In this document: positions 1 through 8,785 of the stretch, one piece after another | Layout of the letters: every line of letters starts with the position of its first letter | Position numbering within the stretch: the first letter of the stretch is position 1 | Source: Primulina eburnea | Lineage: Eukaryota; Streptophyta; Magnoliopsida; Lamiales; Gesneriaceae | Reading direction: 5' to 3' | Length of the DNA stretch: 64,000 nt | NCBI RefSeq assembly: GCF_022965805.1 | Contig: NW_027331344.1 | Coordinates: 36,001-100,000 of the forward strand | The notes under the pieces: generated by a model | What the model was told of the DNA's origin: nothing | The model's database searches: none | The model's input: the letters and a program-made list of their open reading frames with translations, nothing else | Translations under genes and position numbers: made by a program

Positions 1-1308
1 AATCACAAGAAACTCATAGTGACCATACCTGGTCCGGAACGCTGTCTTAGTGATATCGGACTCCCTAACCTTCAACTGATAGTAGCCAGACCGAAGATCA
101 ATCTTCGAAAATACAGTGGCACCATGAAGTTGCTCAAATAGATCGTCAATCCGTGGCAACGGATACTTGTTCTTGATCGTCACTTTCTTGAGCTCTCTAT
201 AGTCGATACACAGCCGCAAAGACCCATCTTTCTTCTTAACGAAAAGAACCGGAGCTCCCCAAGGCGAAGAACTCGGACGAATAAAACCCTTGTCAGAAAT
301 ATCCTGCAACTGCGTCTTCAACTCCTTCATCTCGGTAGGGGCCATTCGGTACGGAGCCTTAGAAATAGGAACCGTACCTGGAGCTAGATCAATCACAAAC
401 TCAACGTCTCTGTCCGGCGGCAAACCCGGCACATCATCCTCAAACACATCAGCAAACTCCCTCACAACATCAATATCATCAATATTCAACTTAATCAATC
501 TATCCACATCCACAATCGAAGCCAGAAACACATCACAACCTCTACACATCAACTTCTCAGCCTCAAGACAAGAAATAAAAGGAAGGACCAGTGAAGTACC
601 TGCACTGACGAGAACTCCTCCCTTAATGCTATCATCTGCAAAGGTCACCGTCTTAGCAACGCAATCAATAACAGCACGATAGGTCGACAGCCAATCCATG
701 CCAAGAATAACATCAAAGGCAACCATCGGGATAACAATCAAATCGGCAAAAACAACTCGCTCCTCAATACAAACAGGGCATGCATAAACAATAGACGTCG
801 GGCACAACACGTCCCCCGAAGGCAAAACAACATTAAGCTGAAGGGGAAGAATAGAAGGAACTATACCCAACGATCTCAAAAACAATTCAGACATAAAAGA
901 ATGAGTAGCACCAGTATCAATCAAAGTCGTAGCTACTCTGCTTGAAATCAAAATAGTGCTAGAGATCACAGAAGAATCATGATTAATACCTTTCTTGGTC
1001 ATCGCAAAGATGCGACCCTGCACTTTATCCTTGCTCGCTCCCTTCGGACAATCTCTGGCAATGTGGCCTGCCGTGCCACAACGATAACAAGAATGAGTGC
1101 CAAATCTGCACTCCCCTCTATGATGTCTGCTGCACTTAGGACACAAAGGCTTCTCGGGATCAACTGGCACTGGCGGTGGTCTAGGACTCGGCTCTATCTT
1201 GCCCTTCCCTTTGAAACGATCCTTGCCTCTCTGATTCGAGCCCTGGCCTCTCTGAGCAATGGCCTGATGTCTCTCCTGCCTCTCTCTGGCGATGTCCTTC
1301 TCGTCTTG
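1..1308 (-). CDS. pol: gypsy nucleocapsid-protease-RT, partial
   Basis: This continues in the gag frame after the TAG and stays open for about 435 codons to the window edge. In order it has a basic linker; a Cys-rich segment of [12 protein letters not shown] type and a proper CCHC knuckle ([14 protein letters not shown]) at about 1047-1143; the aspartic protease motif DTGATHSF near 895-918; the ILGMDWL protease flap region; the LPPDRDVEF and APYRMAPTE linker; and the RT N-terminal motifs [24 protein letters not shown] and [12 protein letters not shown]. The FSKIDLRSG aspartate is the first RT catalytic residue; the YxDD box would lie beyond base 1. No frameshift is visible. Confidence 0.88.
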
Positions 1309-1989
1309 CTAGGCCAACAACGCCTTCGACACGATTTCTTTGAAAGTCACAGCCTTGGACATGTTAATGTCCCTCCGAATCTCTGCTCTAAGGCCTCGAA
1401 TGAAGTGAGCGCCTTTGTCCTTGTCATTTGAAGCAATATATGGAGCAAACAGACAACCCTCCTCGAATTTGAGAATGTACTCATCAACGTTCAAGCTCCC
1501 CTGTCGAAGCTCCAGAAACTCTGTAACCTTCCTCGCTCGAAGTGCGTCGGGGAAATACTTGTCATAGAACAAATCAGTGAACTCTGACCACTTCAACGCT
1601 GAAACATCAACACCAACCTTCGTGGCATTCCACCAGATACGTGCAGCCTTTACCAACGTGAATACTGCACAGCTGATCCTGTCTTTATCTTCGTACTGGA
1701 GATGATCGAAGATCGCCTCTAGAGCCTTGATCCACTCCACTGCAACTAAAGGATCAGTGCTACCTGCGAATTCCGGTGGATCCATCCTCTTGAAAGCAGA
1801 AAAAACTGCATCAGTGCCAACTGCCTGAGCTACTTGGCCTCTACCTTGTCCTGTTCCTTGCAATCGAAGCAGCTGCTGAATCTGCTCACTGTGGACTTTG
1901 GCCTGCTCCTTAAGCAACTTGCCGAACTCATCGACAACTATCGAGGAAGAACTATCCTCACCCTCTACGGCTTTCCTCTTAAGTGGCAT
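1309..1989 (-). CDS. gag: gypsy gag (capsid part), ends at an in-frame TAG
   Basis: A 226-codon frame starts MPLKRKAVEG and contains a retrotransposon gag capsid domain from about residue 65 to the end. Recognisable features are PPEFAGSTDP, W-rich helices (ARIWWNATK) and the FLELRQGSLNVDEY segment that is typical of plant gypsy Gag. Gag forms the virus-like particle that packages element RNA. The start lies about 120 bases inside the PBS, as expected. The frame ends at TAG (1309-1311 on the plus strand), but the same frame continues without another stop to base 1. The TAG is therefore either a single nonsense mutation (CAG to TAG is enough) or a gag terminator; I favour mutation. Confidence 0.88.
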   Translation of the reverse strand: MPLKRKAVEGEDSSSSIVVDEFGKLLKEQAKVHSEQIQQLLRLQGTGQGRGQVAQAVGTDAVFSAFKRMDPPEFAGSTDPLVAVEWIKALEAIFDHLQYEDKDRISCAVFTLVKAARIWWNATKVGVDVSALKWSEFTDLFYDKYFPDALRARKVTEFLELRQGSLNVDEYILKFEEGCLFAPYIASNDKDKGAHFIRGLRAEIRRDINMSKAVTFKEIVSKALLA

Positions 1990-2106
1990 ACTCTACAATG
2001 TGCTCACAAAACACCAATCAATAGATAACAATGGATAGATGCAAAAGAAAACATACCCGGACAGTTGAAAGTAGACGAAGTCATATGCATTGGTCCGAAG
2101 AACGGT

Positions 2107-2118
2107 GCTCTGATACCA
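2107..2118 (-). other. primer binding site, initiator tRNA-Met
   Basis: On the minus strand this reads TGGTATCAGAGC, complementary to the 3-prime end of plant initiator tRNA-Met. It lies 5 bases inside the LTR boundary (LTR end at 2124). Confidence 0.9.
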
Positions 2119-2123
2119 CTAAA

Positions 2124-2530
2124 TGTGACACCCTGACCCGTTACAATTAAAAATACAGCGGAATTTAAAATTTTCTTGCAAATGGAAGGAGTTTCAAAAT
2201 ACATTTCCAAATATCATCAAAAGTATTAACATGGTCAACTAAATGATACATCAAAATACAAAACATCATTTTAATGATCATGTACAAAACATTTCTTGCA
2301 AAACAAACTAATTCCTTCCAATCTTCGTATGCATATGACTCCCATCCACAATCAACATCCTGGCCCGTCACTCTTATCTGCATCACATGAAAATAACTGA
2401 AATGAGTATAAAACTCAGCAAGTGAAACTCTTACATAACAATGAACATATCATACTCTGTAAAACATATCTTTGACATCAATAAATACCATCAACTCTGA
2501 AACATGAATATCATAGCAATAGCAATAACA
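2124..2530 (-). repeat. partial 5-prime LTR of the gypsy element
   Basis: The minus-strand LTR ends GGGTGTCACA at 2124, next to the PBS. About 400 bases of AT-rich LTR sequence are present before the switch to copia RNase H coding sequence at about 2530. The U3 part is missing. No coding potential is seen. Confidence 0.75.
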
Positions 2531-2833
2531 ATGAGATGGTATTTCTCACTCTCAACTGTTGAATCTGAATATGTGGCAGCTGGAAGTTGTTGTTCTCGAC
2601 TTTTATGGACGAACCAAATGATAGAAGACTATGGACTTAAAAGTGAATCTTTAGTTGTGTACTGTGATAATTCTAGTGCAATCAATATTTCAAAAAATCT
2701 AGTACAACACTCTCGAACTAAACAGATTTACATTAAACACCACTTTATTCTAGATTTAGTAGAAAAAGGATTGATTCGAATTGCATTTGATGGTATAAAT
2801 AACCAACTGGCTGACATATTCACAAAGCATTAG
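2531..2833 (+). pseudogene. copia RNase H, N-terminally truncated
   Basis: The frame from 2531 to the stop at 2833 gives the C-terminal half of copia RNase H: LSTVESEYVAAGSCC, then the CDNSSAINISKN block, then HHFILDLVEKG and NNQLADIFTKH. In the usual domain these carry the catalytic E and D residues and the ADIFTKPL tail. The ATG at 2504 belongs to the upstream gypsy LTR and not to the domain. The residue IKHH replaces the usual IDIRHH and KH replaces KPL, both signs of decay. Confidence 0.85.
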
Positions 2834-3948
2834 ATTTTGAGAGATTCTCCAACCTTTGAAAATCTCTCAGCATGTGTTCTGCCTAAATATTCATAGATGT
2901 TGTCTCAGATATTATAACATCTCGGAAAACACCAACATGCATGTGCATTTCTAGGACTTAGACATACTGCATTTTCATGCATATTGTGATATGTTGTGTT
3001 AAACTATGTTGCATATTTTTCTGATGCACTTAAAATACCGTGTTATACTCTAATCCCTCACACTTATACATGTGGACTTAATCTCAAATGTGACAAGTAA
3101 CCCAAGAAAAATTGACAAATAATAAATTAAAACTTGAATCTGTGATAGAAGGAAAGATGGAAAAAGCTGCCTAAAGGAGCCCAATGAAGGCTGCACTTTC
3201 AGTGTGGGAGTTACCCCTTCGAAAATACCACAGAAATAGAAGAAAATGGAAAAAGCTACCTAGAGAAGTCCAACGGAGATAGTTCTTCTAATGTGGGAGC
3301 TACTACTTCTATGTTTAGAAAATTGTTTAGTCACTGAGTGTGAAGAAAAAAATTAATTTTTTTTGGAATCATGTGTGTTGTGAGAAGATGTTGCCCACAT
3401 TTGTGCCAACACCTCATCTGTGAACATATTTCATACTTGTCGTAATGTTTCTATTTCTGTGTCATTCTGTTATTAGGCATAAATAGGTCATGTATAAACA
3501 TAACATTGTGAATATTGTCATGTCATGCGGTATGAGTAACTCAACAGAGAAAATTCAGTGAAAATCAGACTTTTGCTAGAAATCCAATATTTGTAATTTT
3601 TGATGGTCCAGTGGTGTTAAATCGATGTGAGTTTCAATTCTGAATATTATTCTGAATTGATTTTGGACAACATTATCTCAGAAAGTTCTCGAAGCTGATA
3701 ACAACTACATTTTTCTGTTACATTTTTTTTACCGTTGGAATCGTAGGAATTGACCGAGAAAATTTTGGTTTTGTTACCGTTGTGATGATTGTGATGCTTA
3801 TCTGTTAATACACACTCCTTCACCGCCTAATTCACACTATCGCCATTTTTATCCATCTGCAAACCCTCGAACAAATAATCTTGTGATTTCACGTTGCTCT
3901 CTACAATTTCTATCTTGTTTCACTACTTAATTTTCAATTAATACTCTA
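2834..3948. other. non-coding spacer between RNase H and the extra ORF
   Basis: This is 1.1 kb of AT-rich sequence with no credible frame on either strand. It contains a near-duplicate pair of about 50 bases at about 3151-3205 and 3240-3300 (GGAAAAAGCT...CTAC/TTTCTA/G...GTGGGAGYTAC), which looks like a short local duplication. I see no antisense ORF of the kind found at the equivalent place in the element at 13800-26545. Confidence 0.5.
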
Positions 3949-4879
3949 TGGCAAGAAAGGGCTTCGATCCTCATGATTTTCGGAGTGAGATGGGTCACAA
4001 AGAAGGTGTTGCTCCTGTAGGCACAACATCTGCCCCAACATCACAGACACACCTATTGTACAACCATCTTGGGAAATGATTCGTGTTTCTGAACAGCCCG
4101 TTCCGATGGAGGTGACTGCACCAGGCGAGCCATGTAATGCAATTGCTATTGACAATCCACCGGCTTACTCATTTCCCAATACACCTCGCCCACTGGTCAG
4201 ACAATCAAAAAGACATGCCAAGTATAATCCTGATTTAACCACATCCAAATGATTTCGCCACAAGGGAGAAGGGCCAAGCCGACCATCTCTTGCTGACCCA
4301 GAAAACTCTTCGGGGGATGACTCTGAAGATGCTGATTATGAGTTAGTGGCTAGAAAGAAGACCACTCCAACAACGGCTGCGAAGTCTCCTTTTACTTCAT
4401 CCGGTAAGACCACCTCCACCTTTACTGATTCAGTACTTGTGGTTGCACAAGAAGAGCCAAACTAATCTGATGAAGATGAGGTGTCCTTGGCTCAAGTGTT
4501 GGCTAACTTAAAGAAAGCCAAGAAGACTGCCCCTGCATCCCTTGTGCACTCCTCTCCTGTCCAGCCCACGTCCGAGGAGATGGAAGAATCTACGGACACC
4601 CTATATGACAGTGAAGACTCTGGTGCACATTCTCACCAATCTGAATGAGCTTCTGATGAGGGCTCTGCATCTGTTGATGCAAGCAATGAAGATTCCCCTG
4701 CTCCTTCAAATTTTGTGCCAGATGTTGAGGACACTGCTGACAACACTGACCTCAATGATTATGATCTGGATAGCAGCTTCAACAACAAGTTCTATACTGA
4801 GACGGCGTTCTCTCAATGGTCCCTCTACACTAACCGGACCTTTATTGAGGAACGTAATGTTGACATGGAAGCTTTTTGA
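3949..4879 (+). pseudogene. N-terminal part of the SIRE 3-prime extra ORF, broken
   Basis: The ATG at 3949 (MARKGFDPHD) opens a frame that is interrupted by a frameshift near 4075 and several stops (near 4250, 4464, 4646 and 4878). Reading through, the composition is acidic, Ser/Thr/Pro-rich and low-complexity (for example DDSEDADYE and EEMEESTDTLYDSEDS). This is typical of the disordered N-terminal part of plant retrotransposon 3-prime ORFs. It continues into the globular part at 4889. Confidence 0.6.
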
Positions 4880-4888
4880 AGAAACAAT

Positions 4889-5920
4889 ATGATACAGTTC
4901 CTCAAATCACGAGGATTCTTTTCAACAGTGTCTGATGTTCTACTTTTCTGCCGAAAGCCTATACTTGAATTTTATGCCAATCTATCGCCGGGCATAGGAG
5001 ATGAGAGGTCGGCCAAGTTTGGCCGAGTATTTGTGCGCAATAAGGTCTACAACTTCACTCAACAAATTATCAATGCATATTTCCATACGCCTGAAATTGA
5101 TGACGTACCTCTACCGGACCTTAATGAGGTGATCTCCGTCCTAACTAGTGGACCGATTCACCAGTTCCCGGCCCATCCTGATAGCATCTCTGCCGCCACT
5201 CTTACCTCTTTGTACTCAGTACTTCACAAAGTGTCTATCCGAAATTGGACCCCTTCGAAAAACTCAACGGTAGTTACAAAGTTTCAGGCATTAACAATAT
5301 TCGTTATCGATAATTGCACTCTGAACTTCGGCCAACTGGTTTTTAAGACTATTCTACAGTATGCCAATGGGGGCATAAATTCATCCAAGTTACCATTTCG
5401 GTCTCTTATATATGGTATCTTGGAATCACAAGGCTTCATTCGTGACATTGAGGAACAAGTTTCAATTATCAGCGAACTGATGAGAATTGCTCCTGCCGTT
5501 TTCAAGGGAATTAGGAAGATTAATCTTCCATGGTCTGATCCCTGTCCCACTGCCCCTGTCTCTGACTTATCCCAGCAAACCACTGCAAATCCACCGTCCA
5601 CCGTGTGTATCAAGCTCACTACGCCAGAAATCCAAGCTCAAATTGATCATGCCCTTACCAAGATCATTCAGGCTAAGGCTGATATCGCATATTATGAGGA
5701 CCTTGTGGCCAACTACAGGCTGATTTTGGATATAGGTGTCTTTCCTGACCAAAAAGGGGGAGATGATAAAGATCAAGCTAGAGCTATTGCTAGTCCATTA
5801 GGAACCAAGAATGGCGAAGAAGAAGATAATGAAGAGCAGGATGAGGAATATTTATTGATAGTTCTGATAGTTTCATTACTGATAGTTTCATTGCTCTTAT
5901 TATTATTTTCTTGTCGTTAA
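4889..5920 (+). CDS. SIRE-type 3-prime ORF with plant transposon protein domain
   Basis: This is a 343-codon open frame. Residues about 1-190 hold the conserved fold found in many plant retrotransposon accessory ORFs (motifs EFYANL, FVRNKVYNF, INAYFHTP, GPIHQFP, VSIRNWTPSKN and FGQLVFKTI). I associate this with the Pfam family called putative plant transposon protein. Residues about 230-270 form a helical segment (TPEIQAQIDHALTKIIQAKADIAYYE). After an acidic stretch (EEEDNEEQDEE), the last 24 residues are almost all Leu, Ile, Val and Ser. That tail could be a membrane segment or a chance reading of repeated GATAGTTTCATT DNA. The function of this ORF family is unknown; env-like is a label by position only. 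Confidence 0.7.
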   Translation: MIQFLKSRGFFSTVSDVLLFCRKPILEFYANLSPGIGDERSAKFGRVFVRNKVYNFTQQIINAYFHTPEIDDVPLPDLNEVISVLTSGPIHQFPAHPDSISAATLTSLYSVLHKVSIRNWTPSKNSTVVTKFQALTIFVIDNCTLNFGQLVFKTILQYANGGINSSKLPFRSLIYGILESQGFIRDIEEQVSIISELMRIAPAVFKGIRKINLPWSDPCPTAPVSDLSQQTTANPPSTVCIKLTTPEIQAQIDHALTKIIQAKADIAYYEDLVANYRLILDIGVFPDQKGGDDKDQARAIASPLGTKNGEEEDNEEQDEEYLLIVLIVSLLIVSLLLLLFSCR

Positions 5921-6065
5921 TGTCTTTGCTTTGATAGTATGTTAGTTTATCTCCAATTTTTTTTAGCTCCCTATGTTCTATCTAAATGTTTATGAAAGGT
6001 TTCTCCAGGTGTTGTCTCAGATGTTGTTCACACATAACACAACACTCATGCTAACTTGATTTTAT

Positions 6066-6100
6066 TCAGGGGGAGAAAAATTCTCGAATTCAGGGGGGGA
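6066..6100 (+). other. polypurine tracts before the 3-prime LTR
   Basis: Two G-rich purine runs (AGGGGGAGAAAAA at 6068 and AGGGGGGGA ending at 6100) lie directly before the LTR start. Doubled PPT-like runs are common in copia elements. They prime plus-strand DNA synthesis. Confidence 0.65.
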
Positions 6101-6895
6101 TGCAAGGATAAATGAGTTTGATCTCATTTTGTCCAGAAAGGGAAAAAAAAAAGGAGATTGAAGGGAAATATTATCTCTTGATTTAATTAATATAATTTCT
6201 TAAATAAATGAATTCCCTAATATTATCTTTTCCTTACTAAGTTGATTATGTATAATATGTGATAAGATTTTGCCTTTCTTGATTATGAGATAATTATGTA
6301 AATATTATCTTGATAACGTATCAATATTTATCTTTCTTTGTTTGATATGTTACTTTTTGGAGATAAACTCGAGGTGGGAGGAAGTCTATAAAAGAGAAAG
6401 AGAAGGACAATGATACTCTAAACTCGTCGATCAATCATACACATACATTCGCACATCGTGGAATTTCAGAGAAACATATTACCAACGTTTCTGCTCCTGT
6501 TGCTCGTGTTGCCTTGAATGTTGGAGACATCTACAGACAACATCCGTGACGAAGTTGGCTGGAGATCGTTTTTGTTTCTCCTGTTTGGGCATCACGTTTT
6601 TTGTTGCTTTCTTGAAATAGCTTTATTCCGAGTACTTGATTTTAGAAAGCGTTTATTTTCTCAACATGTTGAAGAAATTGATTTTAGTCATAATCACTAG
6701 TGATTGGTTTTTGTAAATGTTTTGGTTTTCTAGTGATTAATATTTGCCCTACTTGTGCAAATTTAATCTTGTCCATTTTATTTGTCTAAAGTCAATTTGT
6801 GTTACAAACTTTTAAATTTCGCTGCATGTTGTCTTAAATGTTGTAACATTTGACAAACACTTAATTATGATAAAACCCAAATTCATAATCGTACA
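6101..6895 (+). repeat. candidate 3-prime LTR of the truncated SIRE element
   Basis: It begins TGCAAGGATAA right after the PPT and probably ends GTACA at 6895. A TATA box (TATAAAAG, 6387-6394) lies about 290 bases in. There is no second LTR for comparison, so the ends are inferred from the PPT and the terminal dinucleotides. Three bases past the end is TTGGTATCAT, resembling a decayed tRNA-Met primer site. Confidence 0.6.
6387..6394 (+). promoter_or_regulatory. TATA box of the SIRE LTR
   Basis: TATAAAAG in an otherwise mixed-composition part of the LTR, followed by a purine-rich leader (GAGAAAGAGAAGG). This is the normal place for the U3/R promoter. Confidence 0.5.
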
Positions 6896-6944
6896 CTATT
6901 GGTATCATATAACCTTACATGTGTCAAGCAATATAGCCTAACAA

Positions 6945-8785
6945 TGTGCTTTAGTTTGGTTGCTTATATTTTTATATTTTTTTCTTGTCACACAACATTC
7001 AAGAGAAAATTCCAAATAAATCTTGAAATCCTAGTTTTATTTAGAATTTTCTCCCTTTCATATCAATAGTTAGTTTAAGCTCCCTACTTTATTTTAAAAT
7101 TTTCAAAATCATTCTTGAGCCTCCTTTCGATATGTGACATTGTTATACCTAGTATGGGTCCCCGAATTGTTTTACCATCATTAACCTATAATTAGGTAGC
7201 GAAAGCCTATGTAATCTTTTAATTTACAGAAGATAACAAAATTATGAATCTAACATAACAGTAACTTCTTGCTAAGCCAACAATTCCATTCTCAATTTAC
7301 ATCTTATTTGGAGTATTGAAATCATGTATCTAGAATTTTCAATAAATAGAAATAAAATAGTAGTCAAGTCATTGGAGACTTAGTGAGGGAATAAAATTAG
7401 GTTTATATATATTCATAACAAGTCAAACGAAAATTTATCAGTGCAGTAATTCCATATTAGATTACATATATCAATAGTAACATATCATTATGAAAATATC
7501 ATGTCAAGTTACATGAAGTGTATGTTCATGATTCTGAAGTGAATAGCGTATGCTAAATAGATGGCTCCCACCAAAGATTGGTGTATAAATTTTCCCACGT
7601 ACTCAAGTAGGATCGATAAAATCGATAATTTACGAGCCAAAGTTGACTGACATTTCCGGATCGAAGTAACATTGCCCAGATGAAACATATACCAGATTTT
7701 AAACATGTTGTTCAGTGGACTCACTTCGGGACCGAATCCGTGTTGTCCAGTGGACTAGCATTTTGGGATATAGACCGTTGTCTCGACTCAATTCATTCAG
7801 TCATTCATTTAATCAGTAATAGCATATCGGTAACCAGTTAAAAACCAATAAATCCATAAATTCAAATACATAGTAAAATACGGCCAATAATTTGCAACAT
7901 GCACAACATGATGCAATATACAAATAAATCATTAGTTTATAAACTACACTGTAAATTCCAGGCCAAATTCCAATTGAAGAAACTGGTTGGAAAAACCTCT
8001 AGGTAGAAACAATACAGTTGAAATCCTCACATCGATATCTTACTTTTTTTCTTGATTTGATTACTAAACCAATATAATTTTCCATAAATAAAATTTGAGT
8101 TATTACATTGGTTATGACTGATAATTGTTTTTGGGATATTCAAAAATCATTTTTATATAAAACTTATATCTGGTAGTTTGGAATAAAGATTTAAAAATTC
8201 ATAACAATTGAAATATAGTCCAAAAATCATCAAAATTTCCCAAAATTCCTAAAAATAGAGCATAATCGTTTGGAAGTTGGAAACCAAAAAATCGGGGCGT
8301 CGTGTGAGATTCACGCACTGATGCGTCGACGCGTGTGGTTGCCTTAACAACCACGTGTGGCTGAAACTTTCCAGTATGACATAATTTTAGACTATCTACA
8401 ACTTTTATGTTGAACACGTTTTGAATACTTCTTGCAACTTTTGGGATGATCGGCCGGCATTTTTGTAAACTAGGAAATATTTTGAACAACTTGTATTTCA
8501 AAACCGAAGGAAAATTCGTTAAAGAAGAATGAGTAATTCGAGCTTGAAATGGCTACCTCAAAACCGGTTTTGTGGAATTATTTAAAAAATTGTTCTTCAT
8601 GAACTTGAATTTTCTCGAAAAATTTGGATAATCATAGTATTACACCTCTAACATGTCATGATTTCTAGATATGAAATGATTGTTGTATGAAAATTTGGAT
8701 ATTTTTGGACAATATTTGTTAATATTTCTTGAATTTTCCACTCTAACTTCTAACTATAACTTATCCTCTCTAAACCCACAAATTT
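6945..8785. other. non-coding, LTR-like part of block A
   Basis: No credible frame. The sequence contains GGGTCCCCGAATT-type text, a TATAAA-poor AT-rich body, and a small GC-rich patch (8296-8365) with a GGTTG-CCTTAA-CAACC inverted repeat inside CGTGTGG/CCACGTG. The style resembles a gypsy LTR, but I cannot assign it to a family or find its terminal dinucleotides. Confidence 0.4.

Larger units (their letters stand above)
1..2530 (-). mobile_element. Ty3/gypsy LTR retrotransposon, 5-prime part, cut by window edge
   Basis: Read on the minus strand, the order is partial LTR (2124-2530), PBS (2107-2118), gag (1989-1309), then zinc knuckles, protease and the first part of reverse transcriptase running off the window at base 1. 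The protease-before-RT order, the DTGATHSF protease motif and the initiator-tRNA-Met PBS fit a plant chromovirus-like gypsy element, possibly Tekay/Del; the lineage is inference. RNase H, integrase and the 3-prime LTR would lie outside the window. The LTR is interrupted at about 2530, where plus-strand copia RNase H sequence begins. Confidence 0.9.
2531..6895 (+). mobile_element. Ty1/copia (SIRE-type) element, 3-prime half
   Basis: The parts, in order, are a truncated RNase H, a spacer, an extra ORF downstream of pol, a doubled G-rich polypurine tract and a candidate 3-prime LTR. An extra ORF between RNase H and the LTR is characteristic of the SIRE/Maximus lineage of plant copia elements. 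Everything upstream of the middle of RNase H is missing, so this is a truncated copy fused to the gypsy LTR. Confidence 0.8.

Noticed and set aside
979..1431. 150-codon plus-strand ORF opposite the gypsy gag-pol
   Set aside because: Shadow of the well-supported minus-strand frame.
2504..2530. ATG at 2504 as the true start of the RNase H ORF
   Set aside because: These codons lie in gypsy LTR sequence; the domain begins after the join and is N-terminally truncated.
3946..4155. 69-codon minus-strand ORF over the start of the 3-prime ORF at 3949, as an antisense gene like that at 21649
   Set aside because: No TATA box or poly(A) signal noticed, and it lies on top of sense coding sequence.
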